Assembly: GCA_049509675.1 (NCBI GenBank)
Contig: JBEKZQ010000252.1
Coordinates: 1-20,629 of the forward strand
Origin: JBEKZQ01 sp049509675
Lineage (GTDB): Bacteria; Planctomycetota; Planctomycetia; Pirellulales; Thermoguttaceae
DNA: 20,629 nt
Reading direction: 5' to 3'
Below the pieces are notes generated by a model. That model saw only the letters and a program-made list of their open reading frames with translations. It did not search any database and was not told where the DNA came from. Made by a program: the position numbers and the translations under genes. This document shows positions 1 through 6,666 of this stretch, piece after piece; position 1 is the stretch's first letter, and every line of letters starts with the position of its first letter.

Positions 1-105
1 CAGTGCCATCCCTGGCTTCCTCCTTTATCTGAATTCCCATTACCTGGCCCCTTACCAAGCAAATCATCCCCCCTTCTGTTTACCACGTCTCCGGCGAATG
101 ACAAA

Positions 106-585
106 GTGCAACTTGCACCCATCGGCTCCCTGATGCCGCAATTGCGCTATACGATCACGCTCTTCCAGTGTAAGATGATGTGCCATCGCTGGGACTCCAT
201 TCCCAAGGAAAAGTTGGTAAGACCTCTCCCATTGGAACGTCCCAGCGATGTTTTTTCCTATACCAGTTTTCGAGGCTCATTTTTCGAGCCTCGATTGCAT
301 TTGAGATTTGAGACCGCCCCCGCTGAGGGCAGTCGGCCAGCCGCGTTCGAGTTTACGCCTGAAGAGATAGAGCGGCTGGCAGAGATGGAGCATGGCCGCT
401 TTAATGCCGAGCGGCTCTTGGACGGTTGGCGATACGGCTCTCCCAAGGACGTTGCGCGCAAGATCAGCCCATACCTTGTCCCGTGGGCGGAGTTGCCCGA
501 GGATGTGAAGAAATGGGACTGCGATGCGGTCAAGGAGATCCCGGCTCTGCTGACAATGGTGGGAATGCAGATCTGCCGGGGCTGA
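106..585 (+). CDS. RyR-domain protein, C-terminal remnant or partial gene
   Basis: The last ~80 residues (about 78-157) match the RyR (ryanodine receptor repeat) domain found in bacterial proteins. Visible motifs are LAEMEHGRFNAERLLDGWRY, then KISPYLVPWAELPEDVKKW, then a short end after IPALL. In bacteria this domain usually forms the C-terminus of larger TrkA-N/NAD-binding or nucleotide-sensing proteins; its ligand is not established. Residues 1-75 resemble nothing I recognise and contain a 9-bp-arm hairpin (270-294), so they may be non-native sequence joined to a RyR tail. The frame has no stop back to base 1, so the gene could also continue off the left edge. GTG at 106 and ATG at 133 are both possible starts, and neither has a convincing Shine-Dalgarno sequence. 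RyR assignment is fairly firm; an intact gene is doubtful. Confidence 0.55.
   Translation: MQLAPIGSLMPQLRYTITLFQCKMMCHRWDSIPKEKLVRPLPLERPSDVFSYTSFRGSFFEPRLHLRFETAPAEGSRPAAFEFTPEEIERLAEMEHGRFNAERLLDGWRYGSPKDVARKISPYLVPWAELPEDVKKWDCDAVKEIPALLTMVGMQICRG
270..294. repeat. Perfect 9-bp inverted repeat (hairpin)
   Basis: TCGAGGCTC (270-278) and GAGCCTCGA (286-294) are perfect reverse complements around the 7-nt loop ATTTTTC. It lies inside the open frame leading to the RyR domain. It could be the stem of an old terminator or a palindromic repeat fragment. Its presence argues that the sequence before about 310 is not original coding sequence. Confidence 0.5.
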
Positions 586-649
586 AGACAGGAGGACAGT
601 CAAGGAATGGCATGAGCCTTGACAAGCTAGGTTGCCAACATTCGTTGAA

Positions 650-1339
650 TCACCTTTCTCGTGCCTTTTCTGATTCATCCAGATAGTGCTTCAGGATGGC
701 CTTGAGGCGCTTCCCCGGCGCTTCGTTGATCGTTCTTCCTGTGACACGCCCCCGGCCCAACACCTCGTAGAGCGCACCCCGCTGCCCTTCGGTAATCCTA
801 CCGCCAAGGCGTGTCACCGCAACACCTTGTGACACCTCGCCATACAGAACCGGACGCCATCAGTACCGCAGGGCCAGCGAGTACTTACCGTCGAAGATAC
901 ACCTGCGGTCAAGGATAGTGGCCTCGCCCTCGTCCCCGGAATTGCCTTCTTGCCGGGATGCTGGACGGCAGGACGCGGGCAGCGCCGGAATAGCGCCGTA
1001 TTCGTTCCGATCATGGATGACGTTGTGATCCACCCGACCTGCAGGCTTCTTGTCATCAATGACCCTGCCTGCGACCATTGCCGAGTCCACTCTTGAAAAA
1101 TCCGCCACCAACTTCTTCAGGCCGAGGGCTTCATCGACGAAGGCTCTTGCGGGCGTGAAGATTTGACCCTCCCCGACCTTCAGGCGACTGTGAATCTGGC
1201 GACAAAGGTGCCTGAAGGCGCCGGCTCTTGGAAACCGGCCAACTGAATCCTGAAGGTCCTCAACTGCTTCACTGAAGGCACCCGCAGGAGACTTGGACAC
1301 ATTGAAGCCTGAAGGCACCCGCAGGCGACAACGAAACAC
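650..1339 (-). pseudogene. Unrecognised minus-strand frame interrupted by one in-frame TGA
   Basis: Two open stretches, 1339 to 860 and 859 to 650, share one minus-strand reading frame and are separated only by a TGA at 860-862. The downstream part reads like a genuine protein C-terminus: a short hydrophobic-basic segment, then TEGQRGALYEVLGRGRVTGR, then KRLKAILKHYLDESEKARER and a stop. I do not recognise the family. The upstream 160 codons look less protein-like and include the repeats near 1240-1340. It may be a decayed gene with only its C-terminus preserved, or chance. No SD-preceded start was seen. Confidence 0.25.
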
Positions 1340-1412
1340 TGAATCCTGCGGGTCGGATACACTGTCACGGGGCGCGTGAATCCAGCCACGTAAGGGCGCG
1401 TTGATCCGGCCA
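1242..1412. repeat. Degenerate direct repeats, possible IS-end remnant
   Basis: Three pairs of imperfect direct repeats lie close together. TGAAGGCACCCGCAGG occurs at 1273-1288 and exactly again at 1310-1325. ACTGAATCCTG followed by a variant GGTC occurs at 1242 and 1338. The pair GCGCGTGAATCCAGCCAC (1372) and GCGCGTTGATCCGGCCAC (1397) differs at three positions. Multiple short direct repeats of this sort occur at the ends of IS21-family elements, so a decayed transposon end is possible. No transposase or partner end is visible, so that is only inference. Confidence 0.4.
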
Positions 1413-1437
1413 CTTACGAGGAGAGAAGAATCGTCAT

Positions 1438-1557
1438 CTAGGCTTCAGCATTTATTGGGGAAAAAGCGGAGCCTTTGTTGTATGGCGGGTCCTGCAATAG
1501 CTGCGGGCCATAAGTGAGCGGCTTCATCGCGGACTGATGAGAAAGCAAGGGCTTCAT
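1438..1557 (-). pseudogene. N-terminal fragment resembling NAD-dependent malic enzyme
   Basis: ATG at 1557 is preceded by GGAGACTTTA, a good Shine-Dalgarno at the right spacing. The 39-residue product contains YGPQLLQDPPYNKGSAF, matching the start of SfcA/MaeA-type malic enzymes (consensus ...LLxDPxxNKGTAFT, followed by ERxxLGLxGLLPP). After SAF the reading switches to unrelated residues and stops at 1438-1440. Family members are about 550 residues, so more than 500 codons are missing. The product would be non-functional. The assignment rests on a short motif and is moderately sure; the truncation is plain. Confidence 0.5.
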
Positions 1558-1726
1558 TAAAGTCTCCGATCACGCAACTGGTAGGAGAATCCTCGGCGCT
1601 AGGCTGCCACCGTAGCCGAACACGCACAGGAATTATAGGGCGGCGACGATCTTCTCGACTTGATGCCGCGCGTAGGATACCATCATGGCCCAAGCTGCTG
1701 TAGGCCGATCCAAGGGAAGCGACACT

Positions 1727-1774
1727 ATGCCATGCCGTGGAGTGCGGGGTGCGACGATTGCCGATGCCAATCGA
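1727..1774 (+). pseudogene. N-terminal fragment resembling chorismate mutase AroH
   Basis: ATG at 1727 follows AAGGGA with 9 nt spacing. The first 16 residues, MPCRGVRGATIADANR, resemble the opening beta strand of AroH-class chorismate mutases (M-x-RGIRGATTVE...), which carries an early conserved Arg. The frame then runs into Pro-rich, unrelated sequence. AroH is normally about 120 residues, so only the first eighth remains. The match is short and could be coincidence, but the well-placed SD supports a former gene start. Confidence 0.38.
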
Positions 1775-1850
1775 CCGCCGGCACCGCCGCTCCAGCGGGC
1801 TTGGAGCGAACCTTTCGCTTCGGCATGGCCAGGGCCATCGACGCCCTTGC

Positions 1851-1928
1851 TCATCTCGCAGCCCTTCGGACGGCCTGAAGAACTCCCTTGATAGTTCCGC
1901 AAGATGCCATGAACTCGCGTCGATCCAT
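1851..1928 (-). pseudogene. Beheaded Tat-signal protein (start codon and signal only)
   Basis: ATG at 1928 is preceded by AGGGGAGGAACA, one of the strongest Shine-Dalgarno sequences in the window. The product begins MDRREFMASCGTI, a typical twin-arginine signal start, and ends after 25 residues at a TGA (1851-1853). It begins 57 nt after the stop of the secreted hydrolase on the same strand, so it was probably the next gene of that operon. Everything after the signal region is gone, so the original protein cannot be named. Confidence 0.5.
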
Positions 1929-1985
1929 TGTTCCTCCCCTTGCCGTTTCCGTATTCGCCTGAACCGCAGCACGGCCTCCCGGCAA

Positions 1986-3221
1986 TTATGGGATGGCGTT
2001 ATGCTCCGCGCTGACGACCAAGTTCCGCTCGTCAATCAGGTTCAAGTAGTAGACCTTGACCCCTTGCGGCAGTCGGGCGGTCACCTTGTGCGCGGCGGCG
2101 TCGATCTCCGCCGCAGTGGTTTCCCACTTGCGGTCCTGCCATCGGCCGGTCTGGCAGGTGTAATTCAGTTCTGCCTGCTGGATCGGCGAGGCCGTCGCAA
2201 ACGTGATCCAGATCTGGTCGCCGTTGCGTCCCTGTCCGGTGATCTTGGCCAGCGGCTGTCCATGACGAAGTTGACTCTCGGCGAACGCCAGAATCTCGGC
2301 CGGATTCTCGCCGGGACCACCGTGCCCGTGTGGCATGCGCACGCGGATCGAGAGCGAGTGCGGCCCCCGCGTCACGCGGTACGACTTCTGGAGCGAGTCC
2401 ATGGGATAAGCGAAATCGTTGGTCCCCGTTACCCAGAGCATGGGCATCGTGCTCTTCCGCAACCAGACCGAAGGGTCCCATCGCCCCAGCCATCGCGACG
2501 CTTTCTCTTGTCCCATCTTCTGGAACTCGGCGAGCCAAACCGAATTGTCGCCAAGGAAACCGCAGCCGTACACGGGCACGGCAAAGCGAAATCGAGGATC
2601 AACGCCGGAAACAATGCACGTCAAGTAGCCGCCCCAGGAGATCCCGGTGACGCCGATCCGCTCCGGATCGACCCCAGGCAACGACCGCAAGAGCGAATGG
2701 GCCAAGACCACGTCAGCGACGGCGTGATAGGTCCAATGATCTTCGACCGGTTCATCGACCTGCTCGAAGCCGCCCCAACCCGGCGGTCCACCGGCGCTGT
2801 GCCGCTGCCACTTGCCGTACGAGCCGATGGGCACACATCCGCAAGTGTCCATGGCAATGGCGGCATAGCCGCGGGAGTTCCACAGCCGGACCCAGGCATC
2901 AAACGCCGAGCCGCCTCCTCCATGCACCAGCACTATCCCCGGCACTTTCGTCCCAGGCGCGACCTCGGGCAAGCCGTAGTAGGCGAACACCCGGGTGGGC
3001 TGCTTATGCCAGGGCAAGCCTTCGTAGAACACCGACGCCAAATCCTTGGCCAAGGGCGCAGCGGCCGGATAGGTTTTGGGGGCGTTCCCAAGGATTTTCA
3101 TGTCCCATCGCGGACCGGCGGTAGCCGATCCGGGGACGATCTTCGTTGCCTCCTGGGCCCCCGCGCTCGCAACCAGACCGATTCCAAGGACCAGGAAGAA
3201 CCGTAACGATCTTGCCTTCAT
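1986..3221 (-). CDS. Secreted alpha/beta hydrolase, acetyl-xylan-esterase-like
   Basis: This 411-residue protein has a cleavable signal peptide (hydrophobic residues 7-20, cleavage near AGAQ). An alpha/beta hydrolase core follows: oxyanion-side segment GIVLVHGGGGSAF (about 95-107), nucleophile elbow GISWGG with Ser195, acid candidate Asp269 in GTNDFAYP, and a C-terminal His298 or His300 in MPHGHGG. The layout matches the dienelactone hydrolase/acetyl xylan esterase group, followed by a ~90-residue C-terminal beta-rich segment. It should act outside the cytoplasm on an ester of plant or algal polysaccharide. The start at 3221 has CGGAG upstream. A GH43 gene lies nearby on the other strand, consistent with polysaccharide use. 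The exact substrate is unknown. Confidence 0.85.
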   Translation of the reverse strand: MKARSLRFFLVLGIGLVASAGAQEATKIVPGSATAGPRWDMKILGNAPKTYPAAAPLAKDLASVFYEGLPWHKQPTRVFAYYGLPEVAPGTKVPGIVLVHGGGGSAFDAWVRLWNSRGYAAIAMDTCGCVPIGSYGKWQRHSAGGPPGWGGFEQVDEPVEDHWTYHAVADVVLAHSLLRSLPGVDPERIGVTGISWGGYLTCIVSGVDPRFRFAVPVYGCGFLGDNSVWLAEFQKMGQEKASRWLGRWDPSVWLRKSTMPMLWVTGTNDFAYPMDSLQKSYRVTRGPHSLSIRVRMPHGHGGPGENPAEILAFAESQLRHGQPLAKITGQGRNGDQIWITFATASPIQQAELNYTCQTGRWQDRKWETTAAEIDAAAHKVTARLPQGVKVYYLNLIDERNLVVSAEHNAIP

Positions 3222-3236
3222 AATGCGTTTCTCCGG

Positions 3237-3335
3237 TCAGTGCATTCCTCCGCCGACGCTCCGGTTGCCCAGCGGCGGGTACTTGGCCGCGGCAATGGCC
3301 GCCGCCGCCTGCTGCACCGTGTTGACCACTTGCTC
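3237..3335 (-). pseudogene. Internal fragment of an HpcH/HpaI-type aldolase
   Basis: Immediately after the ADP-ribosylglycohydrolase, the minus strand reads EQVVNTVQQAAAAIAAAKYP, then PLGNRSVGGGMH and a stop at 3237-3239. The KYPPLGNRSVGG block is characteristic of the middle of HpcH/HpaI aldolases (2-dehydro-3-deoxyglucarate or 4-hydroxy-2-oxovalerate aldolase type), where it follows an Ala-rich helix. Neither the N-terminal half nor the catalytic and metal-binding parts are present. The piece ends 15 nt before the hydrolase start codon, so a deletion joined this fragment directly to the hydrolase's ribosome-binding site. Confidence 0.45.
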
Positions 3336-4278
3336 ATCGCTTGTTTCCCAATAGCCGCTGAAGGGCCTTCTCGATCATCTCCGGCCTTGCCAACCCATCC
3401 CGCCAATCTTGCGGAATCGCCGACTCGCCCCAGTACGCTCCGGCAAGCTGGCCGCAGACGGCCCCGGTCGTGTCGGCGTCGTCGCCGAGGTTCACGGCCC
3501 GCAGCACCGCCTCCCGGAAGTCCTTGGCGTCGTGGAACGCCCACAGGGCCGCTTCCAGGCTCTTAACCACGTAGCCGCTGCCGACGATCTCGGGCGGCTG
3601 CTTGCGGCGAAAGCTCCCCTCGGCCACATCGGCGATTTCGCGATGGAAAGCGTGGACTTCCCTCAGCTCCCGTAATGCCTTCCAGTTCGGGTCCAGAACC
3701 TGTTCGCGGTCGATCCCCTGGATCAGCGCCGCCAGAACCAGCCCCAGGTACGCGCACGCCGACAAGCACTGTGGGCTCGCGTGGGTTGGCAAGCTCGATG
3801 TTGTCAGCAGTTGGACCAGTTCGAGGAGCCGGTCGGGGTATAGGCGGGCGTAGCGGATCGGCACCGGGGCCAGCCGCATGATCGAGCCATTGCCGCTGGC
3901 GTGCTCCGAGGGGTCGCCGGAGGCCTTGGCGTCCCCTGTCCTGGAGAATCGCCCCAGGGCGCTGCGGCATGTGATGCCGATGTCAAAGCAGCGGCCGTTG
4001 ACCGAGTACCAGCCCTTCTCGTACCAAGCGAGATACCGCCGGGCCTGGTCATCGAGGTCCCAGCCCACGCTGGCGATGCTGTCGGCCAGGGCCAGCGCCA
4101 TGCTCGTGTCGTCGGTCCATTCGCCGGGGGTCAATCCGTGTGGGCCGCCGCCACGGTAGCCGGTCACTTCGGTGAATGTACCTGGTCGCTTGAACTCGAC
4201 GGCGGCGCCGAGGGCGTCGCCCACGGCGAGCCCCAGCAGCGTTCCACGTTGGCGATCCACTGGCAGCATGACGGCCAT
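3334..4278 (-). CDS. ADP-ribosylglycohydrolase family protein (DraG-like)
   Basis: This 314-residue protein has the two dinuclear-metal motifs of the family: WTDDTSM at residues 54-60 and GDDADTTG at 265-272. It also has GLAVGDALGAAVEF near the N-terminus and GNGSIMRLAP at about 129-138. It should remove ADP-ribose from a protein or small-molecule acceptor in the cytoplasm; the target is unknown. The start was placed at ATG 4278, preceded by AAGGG, because homology begins right after it. The same frame is open to 4503, but those 75 extra codons belong to a different family (YgjP fragment). Length is normal for the family. There is no ADP-ribosyltransferase or nitrogenase gene nearby. Confidence 0.88.
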   Translation of the reverse strand: MAVMLPVDRQRGTLLGLAVGDALGAAVEFKRPGTFTEVTGYRGGGPHGLTPGEWTDDTSMALALADSIASVGWDLDDQARRYLAWYEKGWYSVNGRCFDIGITCRSALGRFSRTGDAKASGDPSEHASGNGSIMRLAPVPIRYARLYPDRLLELVQLLTTSSLPTHASPQCLSACAYLGLVLAALIQGIDREQVLDPNWKALRELREVHAFHREIADVAEGSFRRKQPPEIVGSGYVVKSLEAALWAFHDAKDFREAVLRAVNLGDDADTTGAVCGQLAGAYWGESAIPQDWRDGLARPEMIEKALQRLLGNKR

Positions 4279-4503
4279 TTTACCCTTGGCTGTGGAGCTT
4301 GCCAGCCAACCCACCGCCCCAACGTGCCAAGCCCGCGCTGTGCAAGAGCCCCAGCGATAGCCGAGGTCCTGCACCACGACCCGTACGGGCACGGCGCCGA
4401 CGCGACGCGCAAACCGCTCGCCCCGGCGTTCGATCCACGGGGCCAGGTGCGTCGTGTACCAGTCGCGGAAATGCTTCCCGGCCTGGGCAACCGAGGTTTG
4501 CAA
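4279..4503 (-). pseudogene. Fragment of a YgjP/DUF45-type metallopeptidase, in frame with the ADPRH gene
   Basis: In the same frame as the ADP-ribosylglycohydrolase and upstream of its start, residues 11-54 read HFRDWYTTHLAPWIERRGER, then FARRVGAV, then VQDLGYRWGSC. This is the signature region of the YgjP-like (DUF45, WLM-related) zinc peptidases, ending exactly at the conserved RWGSC. The HExxH-bearing half that should follow is missing, and the next 21 residues are unrelated. The resulting in-frame fusion is most likely accidental, since a good SD and ATG sit at 4278. The recognisable part spans about 4340-4473. Confidence 0.6.
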
Positions 4504-4618
4504 GTCGTGCCATCGGGCGATCCATGACCTGGTGCCCGACGAAAAGAAGCTGGGCAGGCATTACAATACCCTGGAGAAGCTGCTGGCCCAAGCGTGCCCA
4601 TACAATAGGAACCAATGA
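4499..4618 (+). pseudogene. C-terminal tail of an HNH-type protein
   Basis: On the plus strand, starting opposite the beginning of the YgjP fragment, the frame reads CKSCHRAIHDLVPDEKKLGR, then HYNTLEKLLA, diverging before a stop at 4616-4618. CxxCHxxIH followed by a (D/E)YNTLExL helix is the common C-terminus of small bacterial HNH-endonuclease-like proteins. The upstream zinc-binding half is absent; the frame back to 4361 is open but meaningless. The tail's TGA overlaps the ATG of the following carbon-nitrogen hydrolase (ATGA). It is clearly a remnant. Confidence 0.5.
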
Positions 4619-5610
4619 CCATCACCGCGAGGATGACTATGGCTCCCGTGACTGCGCAAAACAGCGATCCCGGAAACGTTTGCGACCGATTACGGGTGGC
4701 TGCCGTACAAATGACGTTCGCCCCGACGATTGACGAGAATCTGGCGAAGATCGAGGAACTGCTGGGCGAAGCCGCCCATCGTCGGGCTGACGCCGTGCTG
4801 CTGCCCGAGTGTGCAACCACGGGCTATGCCTATGATTTCTCTCGGCTGAAGCGAGCCGAGATCACCATTGCCCTGGTCGCCGTAGGCGAGATGGCGGCCC
4901 GATTGCGGATGAACGTCTTGGTTGGCTCGCCGGTTTTCCGTCGTGGCAAGCTGTACAACTGCCTGGTGGTCTTTGATCGACAGGGGGCCGTGGTTCATTG
5001 CTACGCGAAGTGCCACCTTACGGAGATGGACTGCGACCACTTCGCGCCCGGCAACGCCGTGGCGTTGTTCGAGATCGACGGCATCTGTGCGACCGCGGTG
5101 ATCTGCCACGAACGCCGTTATCCCGAACTGGTTCGATTGGCAGTCATGGCCGGGGCGCGAGTTCTCTTCCACCCCAATGCCGGGATGGATTCGCTGGCCG
5201 TGTCGCGCCGGAAGCGCGGTGGGCGAGATGGGATTGCCGCGAGGGCCTTCGAGAACGCCATCTATTACGTCTTTGCCAACTCGGTGGGCCCCCAGGGAGA
5301 CAGCAAGTGGTCCGCAGGCGACTCGAAGATCGTTGGGCCGGACGAGCGGGTGCTCGGCCTTGCCGACAACCGCAGCGAATCGGTCATCGTGGCGAACTTG
5401 GATCTGTCGAAAGCCACCGGGGTCTACGCGCGGCGTGGATTGACGAATCCTCCATTCCTTGCGCCGCACTGGAAGCGAATGGTGGATGCGGTCAGAAGAC
5501 AGGCAGCCCAGTCCGCGCTCGCCTACGATCTTCCCGCGATTGGAGACGGCCGAATGAGGCGCAGTCATGGACAAATGGCCGAGCCGGCAGTAGGCTGGCG
5601 GAGTATCTGA
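4615..5610 (+). CDS. Carbon-nitrogen hydrolase (nitrilase superfamily)
   Basis: This 331-residue protein has the Glu-Lys-Cys triad of the nitrilase superfamily: Glu65 in LLPECATTGY, Lys132 in YAKCHLTEMD, and Cys164 in VICHERRYPELVR. It therefore hydrolyses an amide or nitrile, most likely an amidase or carbamoylase type in the cytoplasm. The substrate cannot be read from the sequence. The catalytic loop reads CHERRYPE, where many relatives have CYDxRFPE. Homology begins at about residue 25, so either ATG 4615 or ATG 4639 could be the start. ATG 4639 has the better SD (GAGG, 6 nt); the longer form is given. It is followed 30 nt later by the GH43 gene, probably in one operon. Confidence 0.85.
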   Translation: MTITARMTMAPVTAQNSDPGNVCDRLRVAAVQMTFAPTIDENLAKIEELLGEAAHRRADAVLLPECATTGYAYDFSRLKRAEITIALVAVGEMAARLRMNVLVGSPVFRRGKLYNCLVVFDRQGAVVHCYAKCHLTEMDCDHFAPGNAVALFEIDGICATAVICHERRYPELVRLAVMAGARVLFHPNAGMDSLAVSRRKRGGRDGIAARAFENAIYYVFANSVGPQGDSKWSAGDSKIVGPDERVLGLADNRSESVIVANLDLSKATGVYARRGLTNPPFLAPHWKRMVDAVRRQAAQSALAYDLPAIGDGRMRRSHGQMAEPAVGWRSI

Positions 5611-5640
5611 TTCGCGATACACCCCAAAGGAGCCAATGCC

Positions 5641-6666
5641 ATGACACGTTTGACGATCCTCTGGGCCACACTGGCAACCGCGATGGCCGCCGATCTGTGT
5701 GGTGCCGACAAGCCGATCCGCAACTACACGACCTGGACCGATACCGCCGGCAAGCCCATCTCCTGCCACGATGGCGGCATTACCCGCGTCGGAGACACCT
5801 TCTACTGGTACGGCACGAGCTACAAGGGCAACCCCCAGGGGCTTTACGGCCGTAACGCGGCGCGCTCGCAGCAAGGCTTCAACTGCTATAGTTCAAAGAA
5901 CCTGGTGGACTGGAAGTACGGGGGCGTGTGTTTCGCGTTTCCCAAGGAAGGCTGGCTGGCCAAGGGCACTTCCCACAGGCCGAACGTCCTCTACAACGAC
6001 CAGAGCGGCAAGCACGTGATGTGGTTCTTCTGCATCGGCACGACCGAGCCGGAGTATCCGGCGGCGATGTTGGCGGTTGCCGTTGCCGACAAACCTGCTG
6101 GGCCGTTCAAGTTTGTCGGCCGGCGGAACACGGCCGAAGAGCACGGCTGGGGCCAGGACTTAGGGCTGTTCAAGGACCAGGATGGCAAGGGCTACCTTGT
6201 CTACGACGACGGCCATCGTAACATCCGCGTGGATCTCCTGGCCGACGACTTCCTGAGCACCAGCGGCAAGACCGTAATTGCCCTGAAGAGCGACCCGGCT
6301 CGCCGCAAGGTTCACGAAGGCGCAGCCCTTATTCGCTACAAGGGCAAGTACATCGCGGCCGGCTCGGGCGTCGAGGGCTGGAACCCGACCGACACCAGCT
6401 ACGCTGTGGCCGACGCGCCGTTGGGGCCTTACCGCGAGATGGGCCGCATGAGCGCGCAGCGAACCTGGAGCAGCCAAATCTCGAACTTCGTCTACGTCGC
6501 CGAGTCGCACAAAGTTTTCGCGATGTGCGATCAGTGGTTCCGCGGCCCCAACGGCCAGCGAGTACCAATCGACGAATCCTGCCAGTTGTGGCTGCCGGTA
6601 TCGTTCGACCCGAGCACCGAGGTGGCGAAGATGCTGCACGTGGACGTGTGGGACCCGTGGAAATGA
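5641..6666 (+). CDS. Secreted GH43-like glycosidase
   Basis: This 341-residue protein has a signal peptide (residues 1 to about 21, ending near LCGA). The five-bladed beta-propeller pattern of glycoside hydrolase family 43 is visible: ISCHDGGITRVGDTFYWYG with the candidate base Asp44, SHRPNVLYN (111-119), GWGQDLGLFKDQDGKGYLVY with Asp173 as pKa modulator, and VHEGAALIRYKGKY with Glu226 as candidate acid. Family members cleave arabinose-, xylose- or galactose-containing side chains by inversion. The start is fixed by AAAGGAG just upstream of 5641. The stop (6664-6666) overlaps the next gene's ATG, indicating translational coupling. A secreted esterase lies nearby, which suits hemicellulose or pectin side-chain degradation. 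Confidence 0.85.
   Translation: MTRLTILWATLATAMAADLCGADKPIRNYTTWTDTAGKPISCHDGGITRVGDTFYWYGTSYKGNPQGLYGRNAARSQQGFNCYSSKNLVDWKYGGVCFAFPKEGWLAKGTSHRPNVLYNDQSGKHVMWFFCIGTTEPEYPAAMLAVAVADKPAGPFKFVGRRNTAEEHGWGQDLGLFKDQDGKGYLVYDDGHRNIRVDLLADDFLSTSGKTVIALKSDPARRKVHEGAALIRYKGKYIAAGSGVEGWNPTDTSYAVADAPLGPYREMGRMSAQRTWSSQISNFVYVAESHKVFAMCDQWFRGPNGQRVPIDESCQLWLPVSFDPSTEVAKMLHVDVWDPWK

Larger units (their letters stand above)
586..1437. other. Long stretch without a recognisable gene
   Basis: About 850 bp lie between the RyR tail and the malic-enzyme-like fragment. It contains one disrupted minus-strand frame (650-1339) and a set of degenerate direct repeats (1242-1412), listed separately. I found no tRNA, no intact transposase and no convincing plus-strand gene. 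A plus-strand frame open from about 836 to 1094 has no start or motif I can support. Confidence 0.5.

Noticed and set aside
1200..1420. A CRISPR-like array suggested by repeats
   Set aside because: Repeat units are different from each other, irregularly spaced (28-37 bp) and occur only in pairs; there are no cas genes.
1737..3206. 489-codon open frame on the plus strand
   Set aside because: Antisense of the secreted hydrolase, which has signal peptide, GxSxG and SD on the minus strand.
3334..4503. A YgjP-ADP-ribosylglycohydrolase fusion protein of 389 residues
   Set aside because: The YgjP part lacks its catalytic half, and a well-placed SD and ATG at 4278 start a normal-length glycohydrolase. 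An accidental in-frame remnant is the simpler reading.
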